From: an uncultured Mesorhizobium sp.
GTDB taxonomy: Bacteria > Pseudomonadota > Alphaproteobacteria > Rhizobiales > Rhizobiaceae
Direction: 5' to 3'
DNA length: 13,817 nt
Assembly (NCBI GenBank): GCA_937958475.1
Contig: CALFXR010000033.1
Location: 1-13,817, forward strand
Under the pieces are notes generated by a model that searched no databases, was not told the origin of the DNA, and was given only the letters and a program-made list of their open reading frames with translations. The position numbers were made by a program, and so were the translations under genes. This document shows, in pieces, positions 1 through 7,315 of the stretch. Each line of letters opens with the position of its first letter. The first letter of the stretch is position 1.

Positions 1-1060
1 CCGAGAGCGTCATCAGGCCGTTGATCATGCCGCCCCAGGAGGGCATCCACAGCATGATCGAGAAGACCATGCCCAGCGTCTGCGCCCAGTCGGGCAGCGC
101 CGTGTAGTGGAGGTGGTGCGGACCGGCCCAGATGTAGAGGAAGATCAGCGCCCAGAAGTGGACGATCGACAGCCGGTACGAATAGACCGGGCGCTCGGCC
201 TGCTTCGGCACGAAGTAGTACATCATGCCGAGGAAGCCCGCGGTCAGGAAGAAGCCCACCGCGTTGTGGCCGTACCACCACTGGGTCAGGGCGTCCTGCA
301 CGCCGGCGAAGGCCGAGTAGCTCTTGATGCCGAGGAACGAGACGGGGATGGCCAGGTTGTTGACCACGTGCAGCATCGCGATGGTCACGATGAAGGACAG
401 GTAGAACCAGTTGGCCACGTAGATGTGGGGTTCCTTGCGCTTCAGGATCGTGCCGAGGAAGACCAGCAGGTAGGCAACCCAGACGACGGTGAGCCACAGG
501 TCGACGTACCACTCCGGCTCGGCGTATTCGCGACCCTGGGAGATGCCCAGGAGGTAGCCGGTCGCCGCCATGACGATGAACAGCTGGTAGCCCCAGAACA
601 CGAACCAGGCGAGATTGCCGCCGAAGAGGCGCGCGCGGCTGGTGCGCTGGACGACATAGAAGGACGTCGCGATCAGCGCGTTGCCGCCGAAGGCGAAGAT
701 CACCGCCGAGGTGTGCAGCGGCCGCATGCGGCCGAAGTTGAACCACGGTTCGATGTTGAGGTCCGGATAGGCCAGCTGCAAGGCGACGACGACGCCGACC
801 AGGAAGCCGACGACGCCCCAGAACATGGTCGCGATCGAGCCGTAGCGGATCGGGCCGTCCATGTAGAAGGACTCTTCACCACCCGCTGTCGCGGTCTTGC
901 CGAATTTGGTGTTGCGGAGCAGGACGATGACCGTGCCGGCAAGCACGATCGTCAGGATCCACATGTGAGCCTGGAACAGCTCGTCCCTTGCGAGTGCGGC
1001 TGCAACCACTGCCAGGAAGGTCGCGAGACCCACCCCTACGATCGCGGTACCGTGTTTCAT
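1..1060 (-). CDS. ccoN: cbb3-type cytochrome c oxidase subunit I, CcoN/FixN (3' end outside window)
   Basis: Catalytic haem-copper subunit of the high-affinity cbb3 terminal oxidase, which reduces O2 to water in the inner membrane under microaerobic conditions. I translated 353 residues from the ATG at 1058-1060 to the window edge; family members are about 540 aa, so roughly the N-terminal two thirds is present. Visible motifs: RPLHTSAVIFAFGG with a haem-ligand His at 116, WWYGHNAVGFF with the CuB-ligand His at 265, and GPHHLHYTALPDW with the CuB His pair at 315-316. Many hydrophobic helices lie between them. The start is preceded by GGGGA about 7 nt upstream. The rest of ccoNOQP presumably continues left of position 1. 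The gene diverges from the hemerythrin gene across an intergenic region with a single FNR/FixK box, as expected for oxygen-controlled fixN. Identity is very secure. Confidence 0.97.
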   Translation of the reverse strand, partial: MKHGTAIVGVGLATFLAVVAAALARDELFQAHMWILTIVLAGTVIVLLRNTKFGKTATAGGEESFYMDGPIRYGSIATMFWGVVGFLVGVVVALQLAYPDLNIEPWFNFGRMRPLHTSAVIFAFGGNALIATSFYVVQRTSRARLFGGNLAWFVFWGYQLFIVMAATGYLLGISQGREYAEPEWYVDLWLTVVWVAYLLVFLGTILKRKEPHIYVANWFYLSFIVTIAMLHVVNNLAIPVSFLGIKSYSAFAGVQDALTQWWYGHNAVGFFLTAGFLGMMYYFVPKQAERPVYSYRLSIVHFWALIFLYIWAGPHHLHYTALPDWAQTLGMVFSIMLWMPSWGGMINGLMTLS

Positions 1061-1146
1061 TGATTATCCCCGACGCGAATTCGTTTCGAGGGCTCGCCAT
1101 ATGGGGCGGCCCGTGGGTTGTTTTCTTCCTCGCGTAAATATCCGCC

Positions 1147-1160
1147 TTGATCCAGGTCAA
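1147..1160. promoter_or_regulatory. FNR/FixK box between ccoN and the hemerythrin gene
   Basis: TTGATCCAGGTCAA matches the TTGAT-N4-ATCAA anaerobox with one half-site variant (GTCAA). Its centre (1153.5) is 93.5 bp from the ccoN ATG and 84.5 bp from the hemerythrin ATG. A class II start (centre at -41.5) would fall near 1112 for ccoN and 1195 for hemerythrin, giving ordinary leaders. The matching -10 regions are weak by eye. One palindrome appears to serve both divergent genes. Either FixK or FnrN, both encoded in this window, could bind it. Confidence 0.85.
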
Positions 1161-1237
1161 AGCCGGTCAACGGACCGTTAGCCAGTGTTCGCCAATCCAC
1201 AATCGGGAGAGGGCAATTGTCCGCGAAGGAAGTTTGG

Positions 1238-1753
1238 ATGGCGTCCGCCTACGATACCTCCGGAGAGGAAGGGGCCGGGCCGTCGGCCCTGGCGTCGCCG
1301 GCGGCGCGTATCGCCGTGATGCGCCGCGCCCATGGCGAGAAGCTGAAGGTCTGCGGCGCCCTGGAGGAAATCGCCGATGCCCTGCCCGATCGCGTCGACC
1401 GGCTGATGTGCGTGTCGGTCGCCAGCACGCTGCTGCCGATGCTGCGCAACATCCACCGCTACGAGGAAGAGGTCATCTTCCCGTCCTACGCCGCGGCGAC
1501 CGCCGACCTGCAATGCGTCGAACGGCTGAAGGCCGAGCATGTCGAGGACGAGTGCTTCGCCGACGAAGTGACGGAAGCGCTGATGACGATCGGCCACGGC
1601 GCGGCGGTCGCCAATCCCGAGGCGCTCGGCTTCATGCTGCGCGGCTTCTTCGAGATGATGCGCCGCCACGTCGCCTTCGAGCACGACCACATCCTGCCCG
1701 CGATAGCCGGGGCCGAGGTTGCCGCTGCGGCAAACGGTCCCGCGCGACAATAG
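1238..1753 (+). CDS. Hemerythrin-domain (HHE) protein with a YtfE/RIC-like di-iron ligand set
   Basis: A 171-aa all-helical protein. Candidate metal ligands are His32, His73-x3-Glu77, His101 and His144-x3-Glu148, four His plus two Glu. This is the same order and composition as the di-iron site of YtfE/ScdA (RIC) proteins, which handle nitrosative damage to iron centres. It lacks the extra N-terminal ScdA_N domain of full-length RIC proteins (about 220 aa). I chose the ATG at 1238 because AAGGAAG (1226-1232) sits 5 nt upstream; a TTG at 1217 would add seven residues. There is no signal peptide, so it should be cytoplasmic. It is divergent from ccoN over a shared FixK/FNR box, so low-oxygen induction is likely. 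O2, NO or iron handling next to cbb3 oxidase is plausible but the ligand is not determined. Confidence 0.85.
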   Translation: MASAYDTSGEEGAGPSALASPAARIAVMRRAHGEKLKVCGALEEIADALPDRVDRLMCVSVASTLLPMLRNIHRYEEEVIFPSYAAATADLQCVERLKAEHVEDECFADEVTEALMTIGHGAAVANPEALGFMLRGFFEMMRRHVAFEHDHILPAIAGAEVAAAANGPARQ

Positions 1754-1760
1754 TCTCGTC

Positions 1761-1777
1761 CCGGGACGCCGTCCCGG
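1761..1777. terminator. Palindrome between convergent hemerythrin and fnrN genes
   Basis: CCGGGAC-GCC-GTCCCGG forms a perfect 7-bp GC-rich stem with a 3-nt loop. It lies in the 28-bp gap between the stop of the hemerythrin gene (1753) and the stop of fnrN (1782). The symmetry and position suit a bidirectional transcription end. No U-tract follows on either side, so intrinsic termination would be weak and Rho may contribute. Confidence 0.5.
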
Positions 1778-1781
1778 CCGT

Positions 1782-2507
1782 TCAGACGCCCGAGCGGCGC
1801 GCCAGGCGGGCGATGTCCTTGACGACGACGTGGCGGTTGTTCTCGATCTGGATGACGCCTTCGATGCGCAGCTTGGTCAGCTGGCGGCTGACGGTCTCGA
1901 TGGTGAGGCCGAGGAAATCGGCGATGTCGGCGCGGGTCAGCGGCAGGTCGAAGGTCGCCGGCCGGTTGTCGACGGCGGAAGGGTCGACGTTGCGGGCGAT
2001 CAGGAGGAGGAAGCTCGCCACCTTCTCGGCGGCGGTCTTGCGCCCGAGCGTGACCATCCAGTCGCGGGCCTCGTCGAGCTCCTTCAGCGCCTGCTGCAGG
2101 AGCTTGTGCTCGAGGCCGGGCGATTCCCGGATCATCCGGTCGACGACGCCCTTCGGGAAGGTGCAGGTCAGCACCTCGGTCGCCGCCTCGGCGTTGATCG
2201 AACTCTCGGAGCGGAACGGCCGCCCGAGGAAATCCGGCGCGAACTGCAGGCCGACGATCTGCTGGCGCCCGTCGGAGAGCATCTTGGTCAGCTTGACCAC
2301 GCCGGAGAGGATGTTGGAGTAGCTGTCGACCCTCTCGCTGTCGCCGACGAGCTCCATGCCCGGCTCGAGCGTCAGCTTGGACGAGTGCTTGGACAGCGTC
2401 AGCAACTGGTGCGGCTCGAGGGCGCCGCAGACGCCGCGGTGGCGCGCCTCGCACGCCTGGCAGACCACCGGCGTATCCGAATTGTGAATGTCCTGGCGCA
2501 GGTTCAT
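1782..2507 (-). CDS. fnrN: FNR-type oxygen-responsive transcriptional regulator (FnrN/FnrL class)
   Basis: A 241-aa CRP/FNR-family activator. The N-terminus has Cys16-x2-Cys19-x7-Cys27 and there is a further Cys115. This is the four-cysteine layout that binds the oxygen-labile 4Fe-4S cluster in E. coli FNR and rhizobial FnrN. A cyclic-nucleotide-like beta-barrel covers about 30-130, a dimer helix about 130-170, and the helix-turn-helix about 190-212. Its recognition helix carries E204-x2-SR (207-208), the residues that read TTGAT half-sites. It should therefore sense oxygen directly, unlike FixK at 10076, which lacks the cysteines. The start at 2507 places the Cys cluster at the expected distance, but the bases just upstream are pyrimidine-rich with no Shine-Dalgarno. 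It is divergent from hemN, with an FNR box (2592-2605) centred 91.5 bp upstream; TAATAA at 2536-2541 (minus strand) is a possible -10. Confidence 0.93.
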   Translation of the reverse strand: MNLRQDIHNSDTPVVCQACEARHRGVCGALEPHQLLTLSKHSSKLTLEPGMELVGDSERVDSYSNILSGVVKLTKMLSDGRQQIVGLQFAPDFLGRPFRSESSINAEAATEVLTCTFPKGVVDRMIRESPGLEHKLLQQALKELDEARDWMVTLGRKTAAEKVASFLLLIARNVDPSAVDNRPATFDLPLTRADIADFLGLTIETVSRQLTKLRIEGVIQIENNRHVVVKDIARLARRSGV

Positions 2508-2591
2508 CGGGGGCGGGTCCGTGGGGTCAGCCGTCTTATTAGCCTGTTGCGGTGCAAAAATCTTGCGTCAGTTTGTCCATGTGCCCGATTC

Positions 2592-2605
2592 TTGATCGAA
2601 ATCAA
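2592..2605. promoter_or_regulatory. Perfect FNR/FixK box between fnrN and hemN
   Basis: TTGATCGAAATCAA is a perfect match to TTGAT-N4-ATCAA with fully symmetric half-sites. The centre (2598.5) is exactly 41.5 bp upstream of the A of the hemN ATG (2640). It is also 91.5 bp from the fnrN start, so it could serve autoregulation of fnrN. Confidence 0.9.
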
Positions 2606-2639
2606 CAAGCCCGGGCCTCATCCCGGCTATGCGGGCAGC

Positions 2640-4001
2640 ATGACAACGACCCCCCAAGTTGAGCTATCCGACCGGCTGTCCGCGCAGGTTCCGCGCTACA
2701 CCAGCTATCCGACCGCGCCGCACTTCCACCCGGGCGTCGCGTCCGCGACCTACCGGGAATGGCTTACCGCCCTGCCCGCCGGCGCCGGCATCTCGCTCTA
2801 CCTGCATATCCCCTATTGCGACCGGCTGTGCTGGTTCTGCGCCTGCAACACGCGGCAGACCCGCCAGTACGGCCCCGTGACGCGCTATCTCGCAGCGCTG
2901 CACAAGGAGATCGACGCGGTCGCCGCGCTCGTCGGCCCGGCCATCCAGGTGCGGTCCGTGCATTTCGGCGGCGGCTCGCCGACAATGTTGCTGCCGGCCG
3001 ACATCGTCGAACTCGACAGGCGGCTCCGGCAGGCCTTCAACTACGCGGCGGACGCCGAGATCAGCGTCGAGATCGAGCCCAACGACATGGACGAGGCGCG
3101 CTTCGACGCGCTCGCCGCCATCGGCATGACCCGCGTCAGCCTCGGCGTCCAGGATTTCGACCCCAAGGTGCAGGCGGCGATCAACCGCGAGCAGAGCTTC
3201 GAGCTGACCCGCAGCGCGGTCGAGGGCGCGCGCTCGCGCGGCGCCCGCTCGGTCAACCTCGACCTCGTCTACGGCCTGCCGCACCAGACGGTCGCCAGCG
3301 TCGAATCGACCGTCCGCCAGGCCCTACTGCTGGAACCCGACCGCATCGCTCTGTTCGGCTACGCCCATGTGCCGTGGTTCAAGAAACACCAGACGATGAT
3401 CGACGAAGCCTGGCTGCCCGACGCGAACGAGCGCTTCGCCCAGTCCACCCGGGCCGGCGAGGTGATCGTCGAGGGCGGCTACGAGGCGATCGGTCTCGAC
3501 CATTTCGCCAAGCCCGGCGACAGCCTTGCGGTGGCCATGCGCAACGGGCGGATGCACCGCAACTTCCAGGGCTACACCGACGACGCCGGCGACGTGTTGA
3601 TCGGCCTCGGCGCCTCCTCGATCGGGCGCCTGCCGCAGGGCTACGTCCAGAACAACACGGCCACCGGCGAATACGAGCGGCTGGTCGGCGAGAGCGGCCT
3701 CGCCGTGGCGCGCGGCTTCGCCTTCTCCGAGGAGGATCTCGCCCGTGGCTGGGTCATCGAGCGGCTGATGTGCGACTTCGCCTTCTCCCCCGCCGAACTC
3801 GCGCGGCTCTTTCCCGCCCACGCGCCGGGCATCCTCGCCGATGCGCGCCGGCTCGTCGCGGACGACCGCGGCGCGGTCTTCGCCGAGGAGCGCGACCGCT
3901 TCGTCGTGACTCCCGAAGGCCGGCCGCTGGTGCGCACGGTCGCGGCCGGGTTCGACACGTTCCTCCGCACCGGCAAGGCCCGCCATTCGGCGGCCGTCTG
4001 A
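2640..4001 (+). CDS. hemN: Oxygen-independent coproporphyrinogen III oxidase (radical SAM), HemN
   Basis: A 453-aa cytoplasmic radical-SAM enzyme that oxidatively decarboxylates coproporphyrinogen III to protoporphyrinogen IX without O2, supplying haem (for example to cbb3 oxidase) at low oxygen. The cluster motif is HIPYCDRLCWFCAC, with Cys60, Cys64, Cys67 and Cys69, only two residues offset from E. coli HemN. Other family marks are PRYTSYPTA at 18-26, GGGSPT in the SAM-binding region, and VSLGVQDF. Length is normal. The ATG at 2640 gives the standard N-terminus; earlier in-frame codons lie in the fnrN promoter and antisense to fnrN. No Shine-Dalgarno is visible before it. The divergent partner is fnrN, and a perfect FNR box sits 41.5 bp upstream of the start. 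Not in doubt as HemN rather than HemW, because the CxxxCxxCxC motif is complete. Confidence 0.96.
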   Translation: MTTTPQVELSDRLSAQVPRYTSYPTAPHFHPGVASATYREWLTALPAGAGISLYLHIPYCDRLCWFCACNTRQTRQYGPVTRYLAALHKEIDAVAALVGPAIQVRSVHFGGGSPTMLLPADIVELDRRLRQAFNYAADAEISVEIEPNDMDEARFDALAAIGMTRVSLGVQDFDPKVQAAINREQSFELTRSAVEGARSRGARSVNLDLVYGLPHQTVASVESTVRQALLLEPDRIALFGYAHVPWFKKHQTMIDEAWLPDANERFAQSTRAGEVIVEGGYEAIGLDHFAKPGDSLAVAMRNGRMHRNFQGYTDDAGDVLIGLGASSIGRLPQGYVQNNTATGEYERLVGESGLAVARGFAFSEEDLARGWVIERLMCDFAFSPAELARLFPAHAPGILADARRLVADDRGAVFAEERDRFVVTPEGRPLVRTVAAGFDTFLRTGKARHSAAV

Positions 4002-4013
4002 GCCGCCCGCCCG

Positions 4014-4038
4014 GCGCCGCCTGCCGCCCCGGCGGCGC
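4014..4038 (+). terminator. GC hairpin after hemN
   Basis: GCGCCGCC (4014-4021) pairs with GGCGGCGC (4031-4038), an 8-bp stem with a 9-nt loop, 12 bp after the hemN stop. Only TT-CCCC follows, so it is a weak intrinsic terminator or a transcript-stabilising hairpin before the next gene. Confidence 0.4.
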
Positions 4039-4083
4039 TTCCCCAGTTCGAAGTCCACCCTCCAGAAGCAGGAAACGCCCACC

Positions 4084-4470
4084 ATGAACCACTATCACGC
4101 CGTCGTCTGGCTCGATCACCGCGAGGCGAAGGTCTTCTTCTTCGACCGCGACAACGTCGAGGCGCACAGCCTCGCCACCAAGATCCCGCACCACCAGATG
4201 CACAACAAGAGCGGCAGCCTGACCGGCAAGCGCTCGTCGGTGGACAGCGCCTACTACCACGAGATCGTCAAGGCGCTGGAGCCGGCCAAGGAATGGCTGA
4301 TCACCGGGCCGGGCTCGGCGAAGCTCGAACTGGTCAAGCACATCCATTCCCACGACGCGCATCTGGTCGACCATGTCATCGGCGTCGAATCGGCCGACCA
4401 TCCGAGCGACGGCCAGCTCATCGCTCACGCGCGGGCCTATTTCCGCGCCGCCGACCGCATGCTGCCCTGA
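4084..4470 (+). CDS. Small conserved protein resembling the eRF1/pelota-related 'translational machinery' family
   Basis: A 128-aa soluble protein with no signal peptide or membrane segment. From memory it resembles a short proteobacterial family annotated 'translational machinery protein', distantly like the L7Ae-fold C-terminal domain of archaeo-eukaryotic release factors. Family-like marks are VVWLDHREAKVF at 7-18, a His-rich HHQMHNKSGS stretch near 36-45, WLITGPGSAK around 71-80, LVKHIHSHD around 83-91, and VESADHPSDG around 100-109. It lacks the eRF1 catalytic domain, so it cannot be a full release factor. AGGAAA (4070-4075) lies 8 nt before the ATG. It follows hemN on the same strand by 82 bp with a hairpin between, so co-transcription is uncertain. 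No function is established; a ribosome-linked stress role is speculation. Confidence 0.7.
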   Translation: MNHYHAVVWLDHREAKVFFFDRDNVEAHSLATKIPHHQMHNKSGSLTGKRSSVDSAYYHEIVKALEPAKEWLITGPGSAKLELVKHIHSHDAHLVDHVIGVESADHPSDGQLIAHARAYFRAADRMLP

Positions 4471-4502
4471 TCCGGTCCCGATACCGGCGCCGGAACGCGC
4501 GG

Positions 4503-4519
4503 CTTTACATTTCTTTACA
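4503..4519 (+). promoter_or_regulatory. CTTTACA direct repeat, candidate operator for the downstream response regulator
   Basis: CTTTACA occurs at 4503-4509 and again at 4513-4519, a start-to-start spacing of exactly 10 bp. Direct hexamer or heptamer repeats one helical turn apart are the usual binding pattern of OmpR/PhoB-family dimers. The site is 84 bp upstream of the Spy-like gene, the first gene of an operon encoding such a regulator. TAGTCT at 4551-4556 is a possible -10 downstream of it. Autoregulation is inferred. Confidence 0.55.
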
Positions 4520-4602
4520 AAGCGCGCGAACCGGCGAAACCTTGTCCTTCTAGTCTGGCGTCATGGCAGCGATGTCCGCTGCAGGACGAAAGGAAAAGGA
4601 CC

Positions 4603-5166
4603 ATGGAACAGGAAAACCAGACTTCGACCGCCGCCGCCACGGCCAAGGCTCCGTGGGGACGCCGGATCGTCATCGGCGGACTCGCCGCGGCGGTTGTCGC
4701 CGGCATCGGTCTCGTCGCCGCGACGGGCGGAGAGTTCGGCCGCGGCATGGGCGGCCACGGCTGGGCCATGGACGGCCACGGCTGGGGCAAGGGCGGACCC
4801 GGCATGCACGCCTCGATGGGTCGCGGCTTCGCCGAGCGGGGCCTCGAGCGCATGCTCGACGGCATCGACGCGACGCCGGAGCAGGCCGACAAGATCCGCG
4901 CCATCGTCGACGCCGCGCGCGACGACCTGGAGCCGGCGATCGACGGCATGCGCGATACCCGCGAGAAGGTCGCCGAGATGCTCGGCGCAGCCACCATCGA
5001 CCGCGCCGCGGCCGAGACGTTGCGCGCCGAAAGGGTCGCGGCAGTCGACCAGGCCTCGCGCCGGCTGACGACCGCCATCCTCGACGCCGCCGAAGTGCTG
5101 ACGCCCGAGCAGCGCGCCGAGATCGTCGAGCATTTCAAGGAGCGCGGACGCCACGGCCGGTGGTAA
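4603..5166 (+). CDS. Membrane-anchored Spy/CpxP/ZraP-like protein with LTxxQ motif
   Basis: A 187-aa protein with a positively charged N-terminus and one hydrophobic helix at about 21-41, which should anchor it with its body in the periplasm; no obvious signal-peptidase site follows. Residues 44-75 are rich in Gly, His, Trp and Met (GHGW twice, at 51-54 and 58-61), which suggests metal binding. A helical domain from about 78 to 180 carries two copies of the family motif: ATPEQ (90-94) and LTPEQ (166-170). Spy/CpxP/ZraP proteins are envelope-stress chaperones or negative modulators of two-component systems, and here a response regulator and kinase follow after 35 bp. AGGAAA (4591-4596) precedes the ATG. 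A role as metal- or envelope-stress buffer for this system is inferred. Confidence 0.8.
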   Translation: MEQENQTSTAAATAKAPWGRRIVIGGLAAAVVAGIGLVAATGGEFGRGMGGHGWAMDGHGWGKGGPGMHASMGRGFAERGLERMLDGIDATPEQADKIRAIVDAARDDLEPAIDGMRDTREKVAEMLGAATIDRAAAETLRAERVAAVDQASRRLTTAILDAAEVLTPEQRAEIVEHFKERGRHGRW

Positions 5167-5201
5167 AGGATAGGGCCGACGGCCCGCGGAGGTGAAATTG
5201 C

Positions 5202-5900
5202 ATGGCGGAACAGGTTCTCATCGTCGATGACGACACGCGCCTGTCCGCCATGCTCGCCGACTACCTCTCCGGCAACGGCTATGCGGTACGAACGGCCGCC
5301 ACGGCGACGGCGGGGCTGGCGGCAATCGATCGCGACCGCCCGGACGCCGTGATCCTCGACGTCATGCTGCCCGACCTCGACGGCTTCGAGACCTGCCGCC
5401 GCATCCGCACCTCGTCTTCCGTGCCGATCCTCATGCTGACGGCGAAGGGCGAGGAGACCGACCGGATCGTCGGCCTCGAGATCGGCGCCGACGACTACCT
5501 GCCGAAACCCTTCAACCCGCGCGAGCTGCTCGCCCGCCTGCGCGCCGTCCTGCGGCGGGGGCGCAACGGCCAGGACGCGCCGCGCGTCCTGCGCTTCGGC
5601 GCCCTCGAAATCGATCCCGGCTCGCGCTCGGTGCGCATCGACGGACGCGACTGCATCATGACCAGCCACCAGTTCGACCTTCTCGTCGCGCTCGCCGAGA
5701 ACGCCGGGCGCATTCTCTCGCGCGACCAGCTGATGGACCTCTTGAAGGGCGAGGAGCTGGAAGCCTTCGACCGCTCGATCGACGTCCACATCAGCCGAAT
5801 CCGCGCCGCGATCGAGACCGATCCGAAGCACCCGCGCCGCATCATCACCGTGCGCGGCGCCGGCTACGTCTTCGCCCGACAGCAGGACGACGTGCGATGA
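5202..5900 (+). CDS. OmpR-family response regulator
   Basis: A 232-aa two-domain regulator. The receiver domain (about 4-115) has the acidic triplet Asp9-Asp10-Asp11, phospho-acceptor Asp53 in VILDVMLP, Thr80 and Lys102 in the LPKPF loop, all intact. The winged-helix domain (about 128-225) ends with the usual ITVRGAGYVF motif. A strong Shine-Dalgarno GGAGGTGA (5188-5195) lies 6 nt before the ATG. It follows the Spy-like gene by 35 bp and overlaps the kinase start by 4 bp (ATGA, 5897-5900), so the three genes form an operon. The CpxR/RstA-like type and the Spy-like neighbour suggest an envelope or metal stress regulon. The exact ortholog cannot be named. Confidence 0.93.
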   Translation: MAEQVLIVDDDTRLSAMLADYLSGNGYAVRTAATATAGLAAIDRDRPDAVILDVMLPDLDGFETCRRIRTSSSVPILMLTAKGEETDRIVGLEIGADDYLPKPFNPRELLARLRAVLRRGRNGQDAPRVLRFGALEIDPGSRSVRIDGRDCIMTSHQFDLLVALAENAGRILSRDQLMDLLKGEELEAFDRSIDVHISRIRAAIETDPKHPRRIITVRGAGYVFARQQDDVR

Positions 5901-7165
5901 GCCGCGCCCGCCGATGGCTGCGCGGCAGCCTGTTCCTCAAGATCTACGTGACGCTTCTGGCCAGCCTCGCGGTGGTCGCCGTCGTCAGCGCCGTGTTCGT
6001 CCGCCTCGGCCAGGACGAGCAGGACACCGGCTGGCGCGAGCGGCGCGACCATTTCGTCGCCGCCATGCTGCCCCCGGACGCCCCCCTCGCCGAGACCCGG
6101 TTTGTGCTGGAACGGCTTGCCGCGGCGATCGAAGGCGAGGTGTTCCTCATCGGCGCGGACGGCGTGCCGATCGCCAGCGCCGGTCACCTGCCGCCACCCG
6201 ATCGCGGCCGCGACAGCCGCCGCTGGCGCGAGCGCGAGGACTTTCCGCTGGAGATGCGCCTTCCCGACGGGCGCCTGCTCGTGGTGCGCACCAGCATGCC
6301 TTTCGGCCCCGTGGGACGCAGCCCGCTTCTCTACATGGCGCTGATCGCGGCCGCGATCGGGCTTGCGGCCTACCCGGTGGTGCGCCACCTGACGCGCAGG
6401 CTGGAGCGGTTGCGGCGGGGCGTCGAGACGTGGGGCGACGGCAGGCTGTCCACCCGGGTCGAAGACGGCGGCAGCGACGAGATCGCCGCCGTGGCGCAGA
6501 CCTTCAACAAGGCGGCGACCCAGATCGAGCGCATGCTGGAGGCGCACCGCAGCCTGCTCGCCAACGCCAGCCACGAACTGCGATCGCCGCTGGCGCGGCT
6601 GCGCATGGCCATCGACCTGTTCGAGCAGTCGGGGGACGTCCGCACGCGCGACGAGATCGTGCGCAATCTCGCCGAACTCGATTCGCTGGTCGAGGAGATC
6701 CTCCTCGCCAGCCGGCTGGACCATGTCGAAGGTCTCGACCACACGGAACCCGTGGACCTGCTCGCCGTGGTCGCCGAGGAGGCCGTCCGCGCCGGCGTCT
6801 CGGTCGACGGCGCCAGCGCCATCGTCGAGGGAGATCCTCGCCTGCTCGGCCGGCTGGTGCGCAACCTCATGCAGAACGCGCTGCGCCACGGGGCGCCTCC
6901 CGTCGAGGCGCGGGTGGAGGCCGCCGGCAACCGGGTGCGGCTCAGCGTGCGCGACCATGGCGCCGGCGTTCCCGCCGGCGAAGGCGACCGCGTGTTCGAG
7001 GCCTTCTACCGGCCGTCGGGACGCAGCGAATCGTCCGGCGGCTGGGGTCTCGGCCTGTCGCTGGTGCGCCAGATCGCCGCGCATCACGGCGGCACCGTGC
7101 GCTACGAAAGCCCCGCAGACGGCGGCGCGCGCTTCGTCGTCGAGTTTCCGGCGAATATCTCCTGA
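5897..7165 (+). CDS. Membrane sensor histidine kinase partner of the upstream regulator
   Basis: A 422-aa HisKA-type kinase. TM helix 1 is at about 14-36, a periplasmic sensor of roughly 105 residues follows, TM helix 2 is at about 142-163, and a HAMP linker runs to about 213. The phospho-acceptor is His226 in NASHELRSPLARL. The ATP-binding part has NLMQNALRHG (N box), DHGAGVP (G1) and GWGLGLSLV (G2). All catalytic motifs are intact. Start and stop overlap with the regulator gene (ATGA) indicates translational coupling. The short periplasmic domain with Arg-rich segments is of a CpxA/RstB-like size; I cannot identify the ligand. The upstream Spy-like protein is a candidate modulator. Confidence 0.93.
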   Translation: MSRARRWLRGSLFLKIYVTLLASLAVVAVVSAVFVRLGQDEQDTGWRERRDHFVAAMLPPDAPLAETRFVLERLAAAIEGEVFLIGADGVPIASAGHLPPPDRGRDSRRWREREDFPLEMRLPDGRLLVVRTSMPFGPVGRSPLLYMALIAAAIGLAAYPVVRHLTRRLERLRRGVETWGDGRLSTRVEDGGSDEIAAVAQTFNKAATQIERMLEAHRSLLANASHELRSPLARLRMAIDLFEQSGDVRTRDEIVRNLAELDSLVEEILLASRLDHVEGLDHTEPVDLLAVVAEEAVRAGVSVDGASAIVEGDPRLLGRLVRNLMQNALRHGAPPVEARVEAAGNRVRLSVRDHGAGVPAGEGDRVFEAFYRPSGRSESSGGWGLGLSLVRQIAAHHGGTVRYESPADGGARFVVEFPANIS

Positions 7166-7315
7166 CGTCCGAGGCCTGGTCGTCCGCCGCGCCTTTTGAC
7201 TTGCGGGCGGCGCACGAATTCAGCAAAGTTCCATCCGCAATGATATTTATCGGCGGGCGACACGGGATGGAACACGATCCACCTTCCGCGCGACCCGCCG
7301 AATCGAGGGACGCGA

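Noticed and set aside
107..1063. Long plus-strand open frame antisense to ccoN
   Set aside because: The minus strand encodes an unmistakable CcoN with all haem and copper ligands; the plus-strand translation is a charged, low-complexity shadow.
5173..5185. GGGCC-GAC-GGCCC hairpin between the Spy-like gene and the response regulator
   Set aside because: A 5-bp stem with a 3-nt loop and no U-tract, directly before a strong ribosome site; too weak to call a terminator or attenuator.
7166..7315. Search for a FixK box or clear promoter before fixL
   Set aside because: No TTGA-type palindrome is present; AT-rich GATATTTAT (7242-7250) could hold a -10 but no matching -35 is seen, so nothing was annotated.
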